From assembly GCA_946221035.1 (NCBI GenBank), contig CAMIME010000004.1, forward strand, positions 12,770 to 76,769: DNA of 64,000 bases. The letters are read 5' to 3'. This document shows, piece by piece, positions 56,629 to 64,000 of this stretch. The stretch's first letter is position 1. The number at the start of each line of letters is the position of its first letter. Made by a program: the position numbers and the translations under genes. The DNA comes from an uncultured Campylobacter sp. GTDB taxonomy: Bacteria; Actinomycetota; Actinomycetes; Mycobacteriales; Mycobacteriaceae. The notes under the pieces are model-generated. The model had not been told where the DNA came from and made no database searches. It saw only the letters and a program-made list of their open reading frames with translations.

Positions 56629-58407
56629 ATGATTACACGCCTGTCCTCGCTGTTCCTGCGCACGCTGCGCGAAGATCCCGCCGACGCCGAAGTGCCCAGC
56701 CACAAGCTGCTCGTGCGCGCCGGTTACGTGCGCCGCGCCGCGCCGGGCGTGTACTCGTGGCTGCCGCTGGGGCTGCGCGCCGTGCGCAAGATCGAGAACG
56801 TGGTGCGCGAGGAAATGGACGCGATGGGCGCCCAGGAACTGCTCTTCCCCGCGCTGCTTCCCCGCGAGCCCTACGAGGCGACGAACCGCTGGACCGAGTA
56901 CGGCGACGACCTGTTCCGCCTCAAGGACCGCAAGGGCGCCGACATGCTACTGGGTCCCACGCACGAGGAAATGTTCACCGCGGCGGTGAAGGACCTGTAC
57001 TCCAGCTACAAGGACTTCCCGGTCACGCTGTACCAAATCCAGACCAAGTACCGCGACGAGGCGCGTCCGCGCGCCGGCATCCTGCGCGGGCGCGAGTTCG
57101 TGATGAAGGACTCGTACTCCTTTGACATGACCGACGAGGGGCTCGCTTCCTCGTACGCCGCTCACCGGGCCGCCTACCAGCGCATCTTCGACCGCGTGGG
57201 CCTGCGCTACGAGATCTGCAAGGCGACCTCGGGCGCCATGGGCGGCTCCGCCTCCGAGGAGTTTCTCGCGTATTCCGAAAACGGCGAGGACACTTTCGTC
57301 GTGTCCACCGCCGGCGACTACGCCGCGAACGTCGAGGCCGTGACCACTGTCGTTCCGCCCGCGCGCCCCTTCGACGGCCTGCCCGAGGCTGTCGAGTACG
57401 ACACGCCCGCCTCCGAGACCATCGCCGGGCTCGTCGAGTGGGCGCAGTCTTCGCAGGTGCTTATCGACGGCCATCCGGTCACCGCCGCCGACACCCTCAA
57501 GTGCATGATGATCAAAGTCGACGACCCCCGTTCTGTGGACGAGGAGGGCTCGCCGGCTGGTCCGCAGCTCGTGGGCGTGCTCATCCCGGGCGACCGCGAA
57601 CTGGACGAAAAGCGACTCGAGGCCTCGCTTGAGCCGGCCACCTTCGAGCTGGCGTCGGACGAGGACTTTGCCAAGTCTTCGTTCCTGGTCAAGGGCTATG
57701 TGGGCCCGCGTGCCCTGCAGGCGAACGGGGTGCGGGTGCTGGCAGATCCCCGCGTCGTCGATGGCACCTCCTGGATCACCGGTGCCGACGCCGCCGGCAA
57801 GCACGTCGTCGGCTTGGTCGCCGGCCGCGACTTCACCGTCGACGGGTTCATCGAGGCTGCGGAGATTAAGGCCGGCGACCCGTCGCCAAGCGGCAACGGC
57901 ACCGTCGAGCTCGCCCGCGGCATCGAGCTGGGCCACATTTTCCAGCTCGGCCGCAAGTACACCGAGGCCATGGACGTGCAGATCCTCGACGAAAACGGCA
58001 AGCGCGCCGTGCCCACCATGGGCTCCTACGGCATCGGCGTCTCCCGCATGCTGGCCGTGATCGCCGAGCAGATGCACGACGACAAGGGCCTGGTCTGGCC
58101 CGTCGAGGTCGCTCCCTACCAGGTGCACGTGGCGGTGGCGAACAAGGACCAGGCTGCTTTGGAAGCCGGCGATCGCCTGGTCGCCGAGCTGGACGCCGCC
58201 GGCCTCGAGGTGCTTTACGACGACCGCCCCAAGGTTTCCCCGGGCGTCAAGTTCAAGGACGCCGAACTACTGGGTATGCCGTTCATCGTGATCCTCGGGC
58301 GTTCCTTCGCTGACGGCATCGTGGAACTGCGCATCCGCGGCGGCGAAACCCTCGAGGTCCCGGCCGACGAGATCGTGGCCAAGGTGCAGGAGCTCGTCCG
58401 CGGGTAG
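56629..58407 (+). CDS. proS: Prolyl-tRNA synthetase (bacterial type)
   Basis: Charges tRNA-Pro. 592 residues: RAGYVRRAAPGVYSWLPLGLR, GPTHEEMFT (motif 2 region), DEARPRAGILRGREFVMKDSYS, the INS editing domain, class II motif 3 with GSYGIGVSRMLAVI, and a C-terminal anticodon-binding domain. ATG 56629 is set by the -10 hexamer ending 7 nt upstream; the frame is open far upstream but overlaps yaaA. Confidence 0.96.
   Translation: MITRLSSLFLRTLREDPADAEVPSHKLLVRAGYVRRAAPGVYSWLPLGLRAVRKIENVVREEMDAMGAQELLFPALLPREPYEATNRWTEYGDDLFRLKDRKGADMLLGPTHEEMFTAAVKDLYSSYKDFPVTLYQIQTKYRDEARPRAGILRGREFVMKDSYSFDMTDEGLASSYAAHRAAYQRIFDRVGLRYEICKATSGAMGGSASEEFLAYSENGEDTFVVSTAGDYAANVEAVTTVVPPARPFDGLPEAVEYDTPASETIAGLVEWAQSSQVLIDGHPVTAADTLKCMMIKVDDPRSVDEEGSPAGPQLVGVLIPGDRELDEKRLEASLEPATFELASDEDFAKSSFLVKGYVGPRALQANGVRVLADPRVVDGTSWITGADAAGKHVVGLVAGRDFTVDGFIEAAEIKAGDPSPSGNGTVELARGIELGHIFQLGRKYTEAMDVQILDENGKRAVPTMGSYGIGVSRMLAVIAEQMHDDKGLVWPVEVAPYQVHVAVANKDQAALEAGDRLVAELDAAGLEVLYDDRPKVSPGVKFKDAELLGMPFIVILGRSFADGIVELRIRGGETLEVPADEIVAKVQELVRG
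57459..57469 (-). repeat. Dispersed word CGTCGATAAGC (- strand) in proS
   Basis: Read on + it encodes Leu-Ile-Asp-Gly with the codon CTT. Confidence 0.55.
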
Positions 58408-58473
58408 GGACCCTCTCCGCTGTTCTGCGGGGGTCTCCGGGTCCTTCTGGGGGTTTCCGGTTCCTCTGCGTGG

Positions 58474-58596
58474 GCGTGCCCCGATTCGCTGGAAACTCGG
58501 TCGCTCAAGGGGGCCTCCGTTGCAAACAAACCCGATCGTTTGCAACGTCCTGGAGGTTTGTGGTCCCACCCGTCACATTCCGGATTGTTTGCAAAG
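58474..58596 (+). repeat. 120-bp noncoding repeat, copy A
   Basis: Begins GCGTGCC and ends GTTTGCAAAG; about 85% like copy B at 58710. It contains TTGCAAAC (58520-58527) and GTTTGCAA (58538-58545), an inverted pair, plus a third GTTTGCAA-like half site at the end. Together with copy B this accounts for most of the 504-bp gap between proS and the next gene. Confidence 0.8.
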
Positions 58597-58709
58597 TGGC
58601 CGGTGAGCACCGGAGGGTGGTCAGTTTCCCCAGAGGTGCCCGGGGCTTGTGTGGTCAAAGGGACGGTTGGGCCCCAACTGGCCCGTCGTGCCCCCCGCGC
58701 GGGTGGCTG

Positions 58710-58830
58710 GCGTGCCGATTCGCTGGAGACTCGCTCACTCAAGGGGGCCTTCATTGCAAACAAACCCGATCGTTTGCAGCCTCCTGGGGTTTCGTGTTCC
58801 CACCCGCCACATTCTGAATAGTTTGCAAAG
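58710..58830 (+). repeat. 120-bp noncoding repeat, copy B
   Basis: Same order of elements as copy A, starting 236 bp after it. TTGCAAAC at 58754-58761 and GTTTGCA at 58772-58778. The 113 bp between the copies show no repeat or gene. Confidence 0.8.
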
Positions 58831-58887
58831 CGCTCAGTGGGGTAAGGGCGCGCAAGTGGCCAACTGGGCGCCAGGGGCTGCAGGGAA

Positions 58888-58915
58888 AAGAAAGGACGAT
58901 AGGCCGAAAGCCTAT
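58888..58915 (-). terminator. Terminator of the lipoprotein gene
   Basis: ATAGGC (58899-58904) pairs with GCCTAT (58910-58915) around CGAAA. On the - strand a T-rich stretch follows. The stem overlaps the stop codon. Confidence 0.65.
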
Positions 58916-59712
58916 GACTGCTGGGCGTGTGCGGCGAGGCGGATCGCTGCGGTCATCCAATCGGAACCCTCGGCATCGGCGGCGACCGAGCGCCACTGGG
59001 TGATCAGGTCCCGTTGAAGGGTGGACACAAGCTCGGCCGCTTCTTCCAAGCTCGCGGGCTCGGGCACGAGGAGTTCGTAGCCGGCCTCGGGAACGAGTTC
59101 CTCGGCTCCCCCGGGGATCAGTCGCCCGAGCGCGGTGACTCGATCGCGGGAGGAGTCGCGAAGGTCGAGAATCCGCGCGCGCAACCCGTCGTCGGCGTGG
59201 GCGAGCGCGAGGGAGAGGCCGTACTGCAGCCGGAACTCGGCGTCGGCCATGGCGCGGACGGCGTCGGAATCACCATCACCGGCTGTGAGCTCGCCATTCA
59301 CGGATTCCAGACGAACTGGCGTCAAGGCCACCGCGTCGATGGCCTGCGCAACCACAAGATCGACGGATTCCGGAGGCACGTTGTCGACGGCCAAAACGGT
59401 GCGGTGAAGGAGCGCTTCAGCATCGGCGTTCGCGGGCAAGTCCGTGTCCCCAAATGTGACGTCGCAGGTAGAAGGCGTCTCCCCGTGGGCGTCGACGCCG
59501 CACAGGCGCAGTGCCTCATCACGCAGCTGCTCTGCCTGGACTTTGCGGAGGTCGCGCCACGGGTTGATAGCGGGACCGTCGCTAAACGTGCGGTCCGCTG
59601 CTGCCTGCTTCGCCAACGCCATGATCTCTTTGTTCGGGCGCGGGCCCACCACGTCCATGACCGTGCACCCCGTCAGCAGGAGCGTGGCGGGCAGGACGAG
59701 CAGCTTCTTCAC
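58912..59712 (-). CDS. Putative lipoprotein (DUF4439/ferritin-like?)
   Basis: 266 residues. GTG start, signal peptide VKKLLVLPATLLLTGC with a clear lipobox (LTGC, Cys16). The second half has helical stretches with Glu, Ala and His (AMADAEFRLQYGLSLALAHA) that resemble the ferritin-like DUF4439 proteins found beside rimP/nusA in corynebacteria, but I am not certain. Divergent from rimP with 5 bp between the two -10 hexamers. Function unknown. Confidence 0.7.
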   Translation of the reverse strand: MKKLLVLPATLLLTGCTVMDVVGPRPNKEIMALAKQAAADRTFSDGPAINPWRDLRKVQAEQLRDEALRLCGVDAHGETPSTCDVTFGDTDLPANADAEALLHRTVLAVDNVPPESVDLVVAQAIDAVALTPVRLESVNGELTAGDGDSDAVRAMADAEFRLQYGLSLALAHADDGLRARILDLRDSSRDRVTALGRLIPGGAEELVPEAGYELLVPEPASLEEAAELVSTLQRDLITQWRSVAADAEGSDWMTAAIRLAAHAQQS

Positions 59713-59719
59713 CCGGAAA

Positions 59720-59736
59720 ACCGTACACGATAGGGT
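59720..59736. promoter_or_regulatory. Divergent leaderless promoters of the lipoprotein gene and rimP
   Basis: TACGGT on - (59720-59725) and TAGGGT on + (59731-59736) each end 7 nt before the start codon, the same layout as yaaA/proS. Confidence 0.65.
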
Positions 59737-59743
59737 GGTGGCC

Positions 59744-60295
59744 ATGGCATTTCCCACGAATGAGGAACTGGAGAAGCTGGTGCGCCCCGTCGCGGAGGCG
59801 TACGGCATGGACATTGAAAGCCTTGGCACCGTGCGGTCGGGCAAGAAGTCGCGAGTGGACATCGCTCTCGATTCCGATACGCGCCCGACGCTGGACGAGC
59901 TGGAGGAAGTGTCCAATGAGCTATCGCAGCTTTTCGACGACGCCGAGCAACGCGGCGACCTGAACTTCGGCCCCGGCTACACGCTCGAGCTGTCGACCCC
60001 GGGCGTGGGGATGCCGCTGACGAAGCCGCGCCACTTCCGTCGCAACCGGGGGCGCGTGATCAAGGTGGGCGAAGAGCTTTGGCGTGTCGGCCCGCTGGAC
60101 GGGGAGGAAACCCAGGTGGCGCTCGTTCGGGTGAGGAAGAAGGCGCAGGAGATCCGGGTCGCCCAGGTTTCTGAAATCGCTGGTGCGGTGGTAGAAATTG
60201 AGTTCAACGCGCCGCCGACGGAGGAGCTTTCGCTAGCGGAGACGGCGTTTGAGGAGCTTGAGGCCGCTTCGACGGCCGGGAAGGACGACAAGTGA
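59744..60295 (+). CDS. rimP: Ribosome maturation factor RimP
   Basis: Needed for 30S assembly. 183 residues: LRPVAEAYGMDIESLG-like N-domain start, RVDIALDSDTRPTLDELEEVS, and the LELSTPGVGMPLTKPRHFRRN signature. The last 15 residues are an acidic tail. ATG 59744 is fixed by the -10 hexamer. Stop overlaps the nusA GTG, giving the standard rimP-nusA-ylxR-infB order. Confidence 0.95.
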   Translation: MAFPTNEELEKLVRPVAEAYGMDIESLGTVRSGKKSRVDIALDSDTRPTLDELEEVSNELSQLFDDAEQRGDLNFGPGYTLELSTPGVGMPLTKPRHFRRNRGRVIKVGEELWRVGPLDGEETQVALVRVRKKAQEIRVAQVSEIAGAVVEIEFNAPPTEELSLAETAFEELEAASTAGKDDK

Positions 60296-61311
60296 ATATT
60301 GACTTGAATGCGCTGAAGGCCATCGAGGCGCAGCAGGGGATTGCGGTTGAGGATCTCCTCGAGACGATCGCGAGCGCGCTGCTGTTCGCATACCGCGACT
60401 TCAAGGAGACTCCCGCGAAGGCGAATTCCAAGGCCCGGGTAGAAATTGATACCGATACCGGGGATGTCCACGTGCTGGTCAGCGAACTCGACGCGGATGG
60501 GGAAGTGGTTTCCGAGTACGACGACACCCCGGTGAACTTCTCCCGCATCGGTGCCGTGGCGGTGCGAGATGCCATTAAGAAGCGGATGCGCCAGGCGGAG
60601 GCCGGACGCGTGTACGACGAGTATGCGGGTTTCGAGGGCGAGGTTGTCTCCGGCATCGTGCAGCGCGACGCGCAGGCCGAGACCCGCGGCATCAACATCG
60701 TGCAGCTGGGTACCGAGGCCGACCCGCAGGACGGCATCCTGCTTCCCGCGGAGAAGATCCCGGGCGAGGTGCTGCGCCACGGCGACCGCATCAAGGCTTA
60801 CGTGGTGGGCGTGAACAGGGATGACCGCCGCGTGCAGGTCAACTTGTCGCGCACGCACCCCGAGCTGGTCCGGGGGCTGTTCGCCCTTGAGGTCCCCGAG
60901 GTTGCGGACGGCTCCGTCGAAATCGTCGGCATCGCCCGCGAGGCCGGCCACCGCTCCAAGATCGCGGTGCGCGCGACGGTCAAGGGCGTCAACGCAAAAG
61001 GGGCCTGCATCGGCCCGCGCGGCGCGCGTGTGACCAACGTGATGGAGGAGCTCGGCGGCGAGAAGATCGACATCGTTGACTGGGACGAGGATCCGGCGAC
61101 GTACGTGGGCAACGCGCTTGCGCCCTCGAAGGTGGTCAAGGTGGAGGTGCTCGACGCCGACGCGCAGACTGCCCGGGTGACGGTGCCGGACTACCAGCTT
61201 TCCTTGGCCATTGGAAAGGAAGGCCAGAACGCCCGCCTGGCTGCCCGCCTAACTGGTTGGAAGATCGACATCCGCTCGGACGCCGATGCCGCGCCCGAGG
61301 GCGAAGAATAG
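60292..61311 (+). CDS. nusA: Transcription termination/antitermination protein NusA
   Basis: Binds RNA polymerase and RNA, controlling pausing and termination. 339 residues: N-terminal domain, S1 domain (EGEVVSGIVQRDAQ), and two KH domains (ATVKGVNAKGACIGPRGARV; LAIGKEGQNARLAARLTGW). It lacks the acidic repeats at the E. coli C-terminus, as is usual in Gram-positives. GTG start overlaps the rimP stop. Confidence 0.96.
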   Translation: MNIDLNALKAIEAQQGIAVEDLLETIASALLFAYRDFKETPAKANSKARVEIDTDTGDVHVLVSELDADGEVVSEYDDTPVNFSRIGAVAVRDAIKKRMRQAEAGRVYDEYAGFEGEVVSGIVQRDAQAETRGINIVQLGTEADPQDGILLPAEKIPGEVLRHGDRIKAYVVGVNRDDRRVQVNLSRTHPELVRGLFALEVPEVADGSVEIVGIAREAGHRSKIAVRATVKGVNAKGACIGPRGARVTNVMEELGGEKIDIVDWDEDPATYVGNALAPSKVVKVEVLDADAQTARVTVPDYQLSLAIGKEGQNARLAARLTGWKIDIRSDADAAPEGEE

Positions 61312-61350
61312 GCCTGCGTCCTCGGAATATTCATCCTGAACTTTTTGGCG

Positions 61351-61356
61351 TAAGGT
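61351..61356 (+). promoter_or_regulatory. -10-like TAAGGT upstream of ylxR
   Basis: TAAGGT sits in the 150-nt nusA-ylxR gap, about 106 nt before the ylxR start; possible internal promoter. Confidence 0.3.
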
Positions 61357-61461
61357 GGTACACGGCTTTGCGCCCCCGCATACGCGCCTGGGTGTGGCCC
61401 AACCGCAGCGCGTCTGTGCGCCGGTCGTACGACTACCGCGTTTGAGCGAGAAGGGATCTGG

Positions 61462-61794
61462 ATGACTTCCACGCGTCAGCGACCCATCCGGATCCGCACA
61501 TGCATCGCGACGCGCCAGGCTCGACCGGATACGGAACTGCTGCGAGTGGTGGCTGACCCGCATACGCCCGGGGTGGTCCTCGTGGATCCTGACAGGTCAC
61601 GTCCTGGCAGGGGAGCATGGATTACCCCGACGGTGGACGCATTCGAGCTGGCGGAGCAACGCCGGGCCTTCGGCCGGGCGCTCCGTTTGTCCACAAACGT
61701 GGACCTAGGTCAAGTACGTACGTACCTCGCGTCGTTGGAGCAGGACAGCTCCGGCGGTGCGATCGACCCTGAACAAAGGAAGACCGAACACTGA
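61462..61794 (+). CDS. ylxR: YlxR family (DUF448) RNA/DNA-binding protein
   Basis: 110 residues. RIRTCIATRQARPDTELLRVV and the later GRGAWITPTVDAFELAEQRRAFGRAL are the two family blocks. YlxR is reported as a nucleoid-associated or RNA-binding regulator. AGAAGGGA precedes the ATG. It sits between nusA and infB as in most bacteria. The 110 bp to infB holds a TAGCCT and the ribosome site only. Confidence 0.9.
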   Translation: MTSTRQRPIRIRTCIATRQARPDTELLRVVADPHTPGVVLVDPDRSRPGRGAWITPTVDAFELAEQRRAFGRALRLSTNVDLGQVRTYLASLEQDSSGGAIDPEQRKTEH

Positions 61795-61904
61795 TGAGCC
61801 CGCAACCATGAAGCAGCATCAGCGATGAAAGTCACTGACCACGTCTAGGGGTCGGTAGCTCGTAACTGGGCACCGTCTCCTAGCCTGACCACACAAGGAG
61901 ACAC

Positions 61905-64000
61905 GTGCCCGGAAAGCTACGCGTACACGAGCTGGCTAAACAGCTTGGCGTAACAAGTAAGGAACTTCTCGCCACCCTGAAAGAGCAGGGTGAATTTGTC
62001 AAGACGGCGTCGTCGACGATTGAGCCGCCCGTCGTGAAGAAAATGAAGGCCTTCTACGAGGCCAAAAACGGCGGTGGCGCCGCGGAAGAGAAGCAGGACG
62101 CCCCCGCGCCGAAGAAGCCCCCGCTGAAGAAGCCTGGGCAGAACCGCACCCCGGCACCGAAGCCGGGGTCCGCTGCGAAGCCTGCTGCGGCGAAGTCGGA
62201 GCCCGCGCCGTCGAAGCCGGCACCGGCAGCACCGAAGCCCGCTGCGGCTGCAAAGGCGCCGGCGAACTCGGCAGAGCCCAAGCCGGCCGCACCGAAGCCG
62301 GCCGCGCCGAAGCCAGCGACTGCAACCCCGGCCGCACCGAAGCCCGCTGCGGCCAAACCGGGTGCAGCGAAGCCGGGCGCAGCCAAGCCTGGCGCGCCGA
62401 AGCCTGCTGGTCCGCGCCCTGCCGCGGCGAAGCCGGGTGCTCCCAAGCCCGCTGGCGCACCGAAGCCGGGTGCAGGTACGAAGGCCGACGGCCCGATGCC
62501 GGGCGCGATGCCGCGCCCGATGCCGAAGCCGGGTGGCCGCCCACGCGTGGCCAACAACCCGTTCTCTTCCAACACCGGTGGTGGGCAGCGCCCGCCGCGC
62601 CCGGGTGGAGCCCGCGGTGGCCAAGGTCAAGGTGGCCAGGGCGGACCGGGCCGTGGCCCGGGTCAGGGTGGACCCCGCCCCGGCGGCGCACGCCAGGGCG
62701 GCGGCAGCCGTCCCTCACCCGCTGATATGGCGGCGGGTCCGTCCCCGACCCAGATGCCGTCCAAGGCTGCCCCGGCCGGTCGCGGCCGCGGCGGTGCTGG
62801 CGGCGGCAGGGGCCGTGGCGGTGCTGGTGGCCCGGGTGGTCCGGGTCGTGGTGGCGCTCCGGGTGCGGGCGGTGGCTTCCGCGGACGCGGCGGTCGTCGT
62901 GGCGGTACTGCGGGTGCGTTCGGTCGTCCGGGCGGTGCGCCCGGCAAGCGCCGGAAGTCCAAGGGCCAGAAGAGGGCCGAGTACGAGGAGATGCACAAGC
63001 CGAACGTCATCGGTGGCGTTCGCTTGCCCGACGGCGGCGGCCAGACCGTCCGCCTGCGCCAGGGTGCAACTCTGACGGATCTTGCAGAGAAGATTGGTAC
63101 CGAGGCCTCGAACCTGGTCCAGGCGCTGTTCAACCTGGGCGAGATGGTCACGGCAACGCAATCGGTGTCCGAGGAGACGCTGCAGCTGCTCGGCGCCGAG
63201 ATCAACTATGAGGTTGAGATCGTCTCTCCGGAGGACGAGGACCGCGAGCTGCTCGAGTCCTTCGACCTGCAGTTTGGCGAGGACATCGGTGGCGAAGATG
63301 CGCTCGAGCAGCGCCCGCCGGTGGTGTCCGTCATGGGTCACGTTGACCACGGTAAGACCCGCCTGCTGGACTCGATCCGCAACGCCAACGTGGGTAAGGG
63401 CGAGGCTGGCGGCATCACCCAGGGCATCGGTGCGTACCAGACGGTGGTCACGCTTGAGGACGAGCCGCGCACGATTACCTTCCTGGATACCCCGGGCCAC
63501 GAGGCGTTTACCGCCATGCGTGCCCGCGGTGCGAAGTCGACCGACCTGGCCATCCTCGTGGTTGCGGCGGACGACGGTGTGATGCCGCAGACGGTGGAGG
63601 CGATCAACCACGCCAAGGCCGCTGACCTGCCGATCGTGGTGGCAGTGAACAAGGTGGATAAGCCGGAGGCACAGCCCGACAAGATTCGTGGCCAGCTCAC
63701 GGAGTACGGGTTGGTGCCGGAGGAGTACGGCGGCGACACAATGTTCATCAACATCTCCGCGAAGCAGGGCACGGGTATCGACGAGCTGCTCGAGGCCGTG
63801 CTGCTCACCGCAGACGCCGCCCTCGAGCTCACCGCAAACCCGGACATGGACGCGCAAGGTATCGCGATCGAGTCTCACCTCGACCGCGGCCGCGGTCCCG
63901 TGTCCACCGTGATCGTGCAGCGCGGCACCCTGCGCGTCGGCGACTCCATCGTCGTCGGCGGCAACTTCGGCCGCGTGCGCCGCATGGTCGACGAGTGGGG
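61905..64000 (+). CDS. infB: Translation initiation factor IF-2, 5' part
   Basis: GTPase that places fMet-tRNA at the start codon. GTG start behind AAGGAG (61895-61900) gives PGKLRVHELAKQLGVTSKE. About 690 codons are visible. Residues 1-60 are the IF2N domain; to about 230 a Pro/Ala/Lys-rich linker, then a Gly/Arg-rich segment to about 350. The G domain begins near 470 with VMGHVDHGKT, DTPGHEAFT and NKVDKPEA. The reading frame stays open to the window edge. Confidence 0.97.
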   Translation, partial: MPGKLRVHELAKQLGVTSKELLATLKEQGEFVKTASSTIEPPVVKKMKAFYEAKNGGGAAEEKQDAPAPKKPPLKKPGQNRTPAPKPGSAAKPAAAKSEPAPSKPAPAAPKPAAAAKAPANSAEPKPAAPKPAAPKPATATPAAPKPAAAKPGAAKPGAAKPGAPKPAGPRPAAAKPGAPKPAGAPKPGAGTKADGPMPGAMPRPMPKPGGRPRVANNPFSSNTGGGQRPPRPGGARGGQGQGGQGGPGRGPGQGGPRPGGARQGGGSRPSPADMAAGPSPTQMPSKAAPAGRGRGGAGGGRGRGGAGGPGGPGRGGAPGAGGGFRGRGGRRGGTAGAFGRPGGAPGKRRKSKGQKRAEYEEMHKPNVIGGVRLPDGGGQTVRLRQGATLTDLAEKIGTEASNLVQALFNLGEMVTATQSVSEETLQLLGAEINYEVEIVSPEDEDRELLESFDLQFGEDIGGEDALEQRPPVVSVMGHVDHGKTRLLDSIRNANVGKGEAGGITQGIGAYQTVVTLEDEPRTITFLDTPGHEAFTAMRARGAKSTDLAILVVAADDGVMPQTVEAINHAKAADLPIVVAVNKVDKPEAQPDKIRGQLTEYGLVPEEYGGDTMFINISAKQGTGIDELLEAVLLTADAALELTANPDMDAQGIAIESHLDRGRGPVSTVIVQRGTLRVGDSIVVGGNFGRVRRMVDEW

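Noticed and set aside
58215..58817. Open frames on both strands through the 120-bp repeats
   Set aside because: No ribosome site or domain; the internal protein repeats simply follow the DNA duplication.
1..64000. tRNA, rRNA, IS element or prophage
   Set aside because: I saw no CCA-ending cloverleaf, transposase DDE motif or phage structural gene; tRNA search by eye is limited.

Overview
The window is a high-GC chromosomal segment from an actinobacterium, almost certainly a Corynebacterium or close relative. This rests on mycothione reductase, the DUF2631 and DUF2469 small proteins, a DUF177-rnc-mutM-(acyP)-smc-ftsY-ffh-rpsP-rimM-trmD-rplS-lepB-rnhB-yraN-comM-dprA-xerC-rpsB-tsf-pyrH-frr-cdsA-rlmN-dxr-rip-ispG-map-mtr-mqo-proS-rimP-nusA-infB order resembling that of C. 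glutamicum (recalled, not computed), and pervasive leaderless promoters. Most housekeeping genes are on the + strand. I saw no rRNA, tRNA, IS element, prophage or CRISPR array.

Layout. 1-5.3 kb: 3' end of a coiled-coil protein, DUF177 protein, RNase III, MutM, flavin reductase, AGCS symporter, acylphosphatase. 5.3-6.6 kb: a small accessory insert on the - strand (VbhA-like antitoxin, Fic protein, XRE regulator) between acyP and smc. 6.7-19.3 kb: chromosome condensation and the SRP pathway (smc, ftsY, ffh), a surface acyltransferase, then rpsP, an SDR enzyme, rimM and a long trmD. 19.4-25.4 kb: C4-dicarboxylate transporter, Tex, L19, signal peptidase, RNase HII, DUF2469. 25.4-30 kb: DNA-processing block yraN-comM-dprA-xerC facing an M23-like secreted protein. 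30-37 kb: translation and lipid genes rpsB, tsf, pyrH, frr, cdsA, rlmN, with an amidase on the opposite strand. 37-44 kb: DUF2631, then isoprenoid and envelope genes dxr, rip, ispG, a lipoprotein PBP and map. 44-52.8 kb: two paralogous secreted/membrane proteins, mtr, an alpha/beta hydrolase, mqo, selO, cobA, an RsmC-like methyltransferase. 52.8-56.6 kb: accessory genes (degenerate YefM/YoeB-like pair, SNase lipoprotein, DUF1648 membrane protein, AAA ATPase behind five TTTATCAA iterons, yaaA). 56.6-64 kb: proS, a 120-bp duplicated noncoding element, a lipoprotein, rimP-nusA-ylxR-infB (infB runs off the window).

How genes work together. FtsY, Ffh and LepB form the SRP/secretion route. RimM, TrmD, S16, L19, S2, EF-Ts, RRF, RlmN, RimP, NusA and IF2 support ribosome assembly and translation. 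Dxr and IspG belong to the MEP pathway. ComM, DprA, YraN and XerC handle DNA. At least 22 genes have a TANNNT-like -10 hexamer ending 6-9 nt before the start codon, so leaderless mRNAs appear to be the rule here.

Most interesting signals: a dispersed 11-17 bp word (core CGTCGATAAGC, 13 exact copies counted by eye); two toxin-antitoxin pairs with altered key residues (a Fic pair in which the second Fic-motif arginine and the inhibitory glutamate are both missing, and a YoeB-like pair whose YefM-like antitoxin has lost its middle); an inverted pair of perfect DnaA boxes before rpsB; and the iterons upstream of the AAA ATPase.
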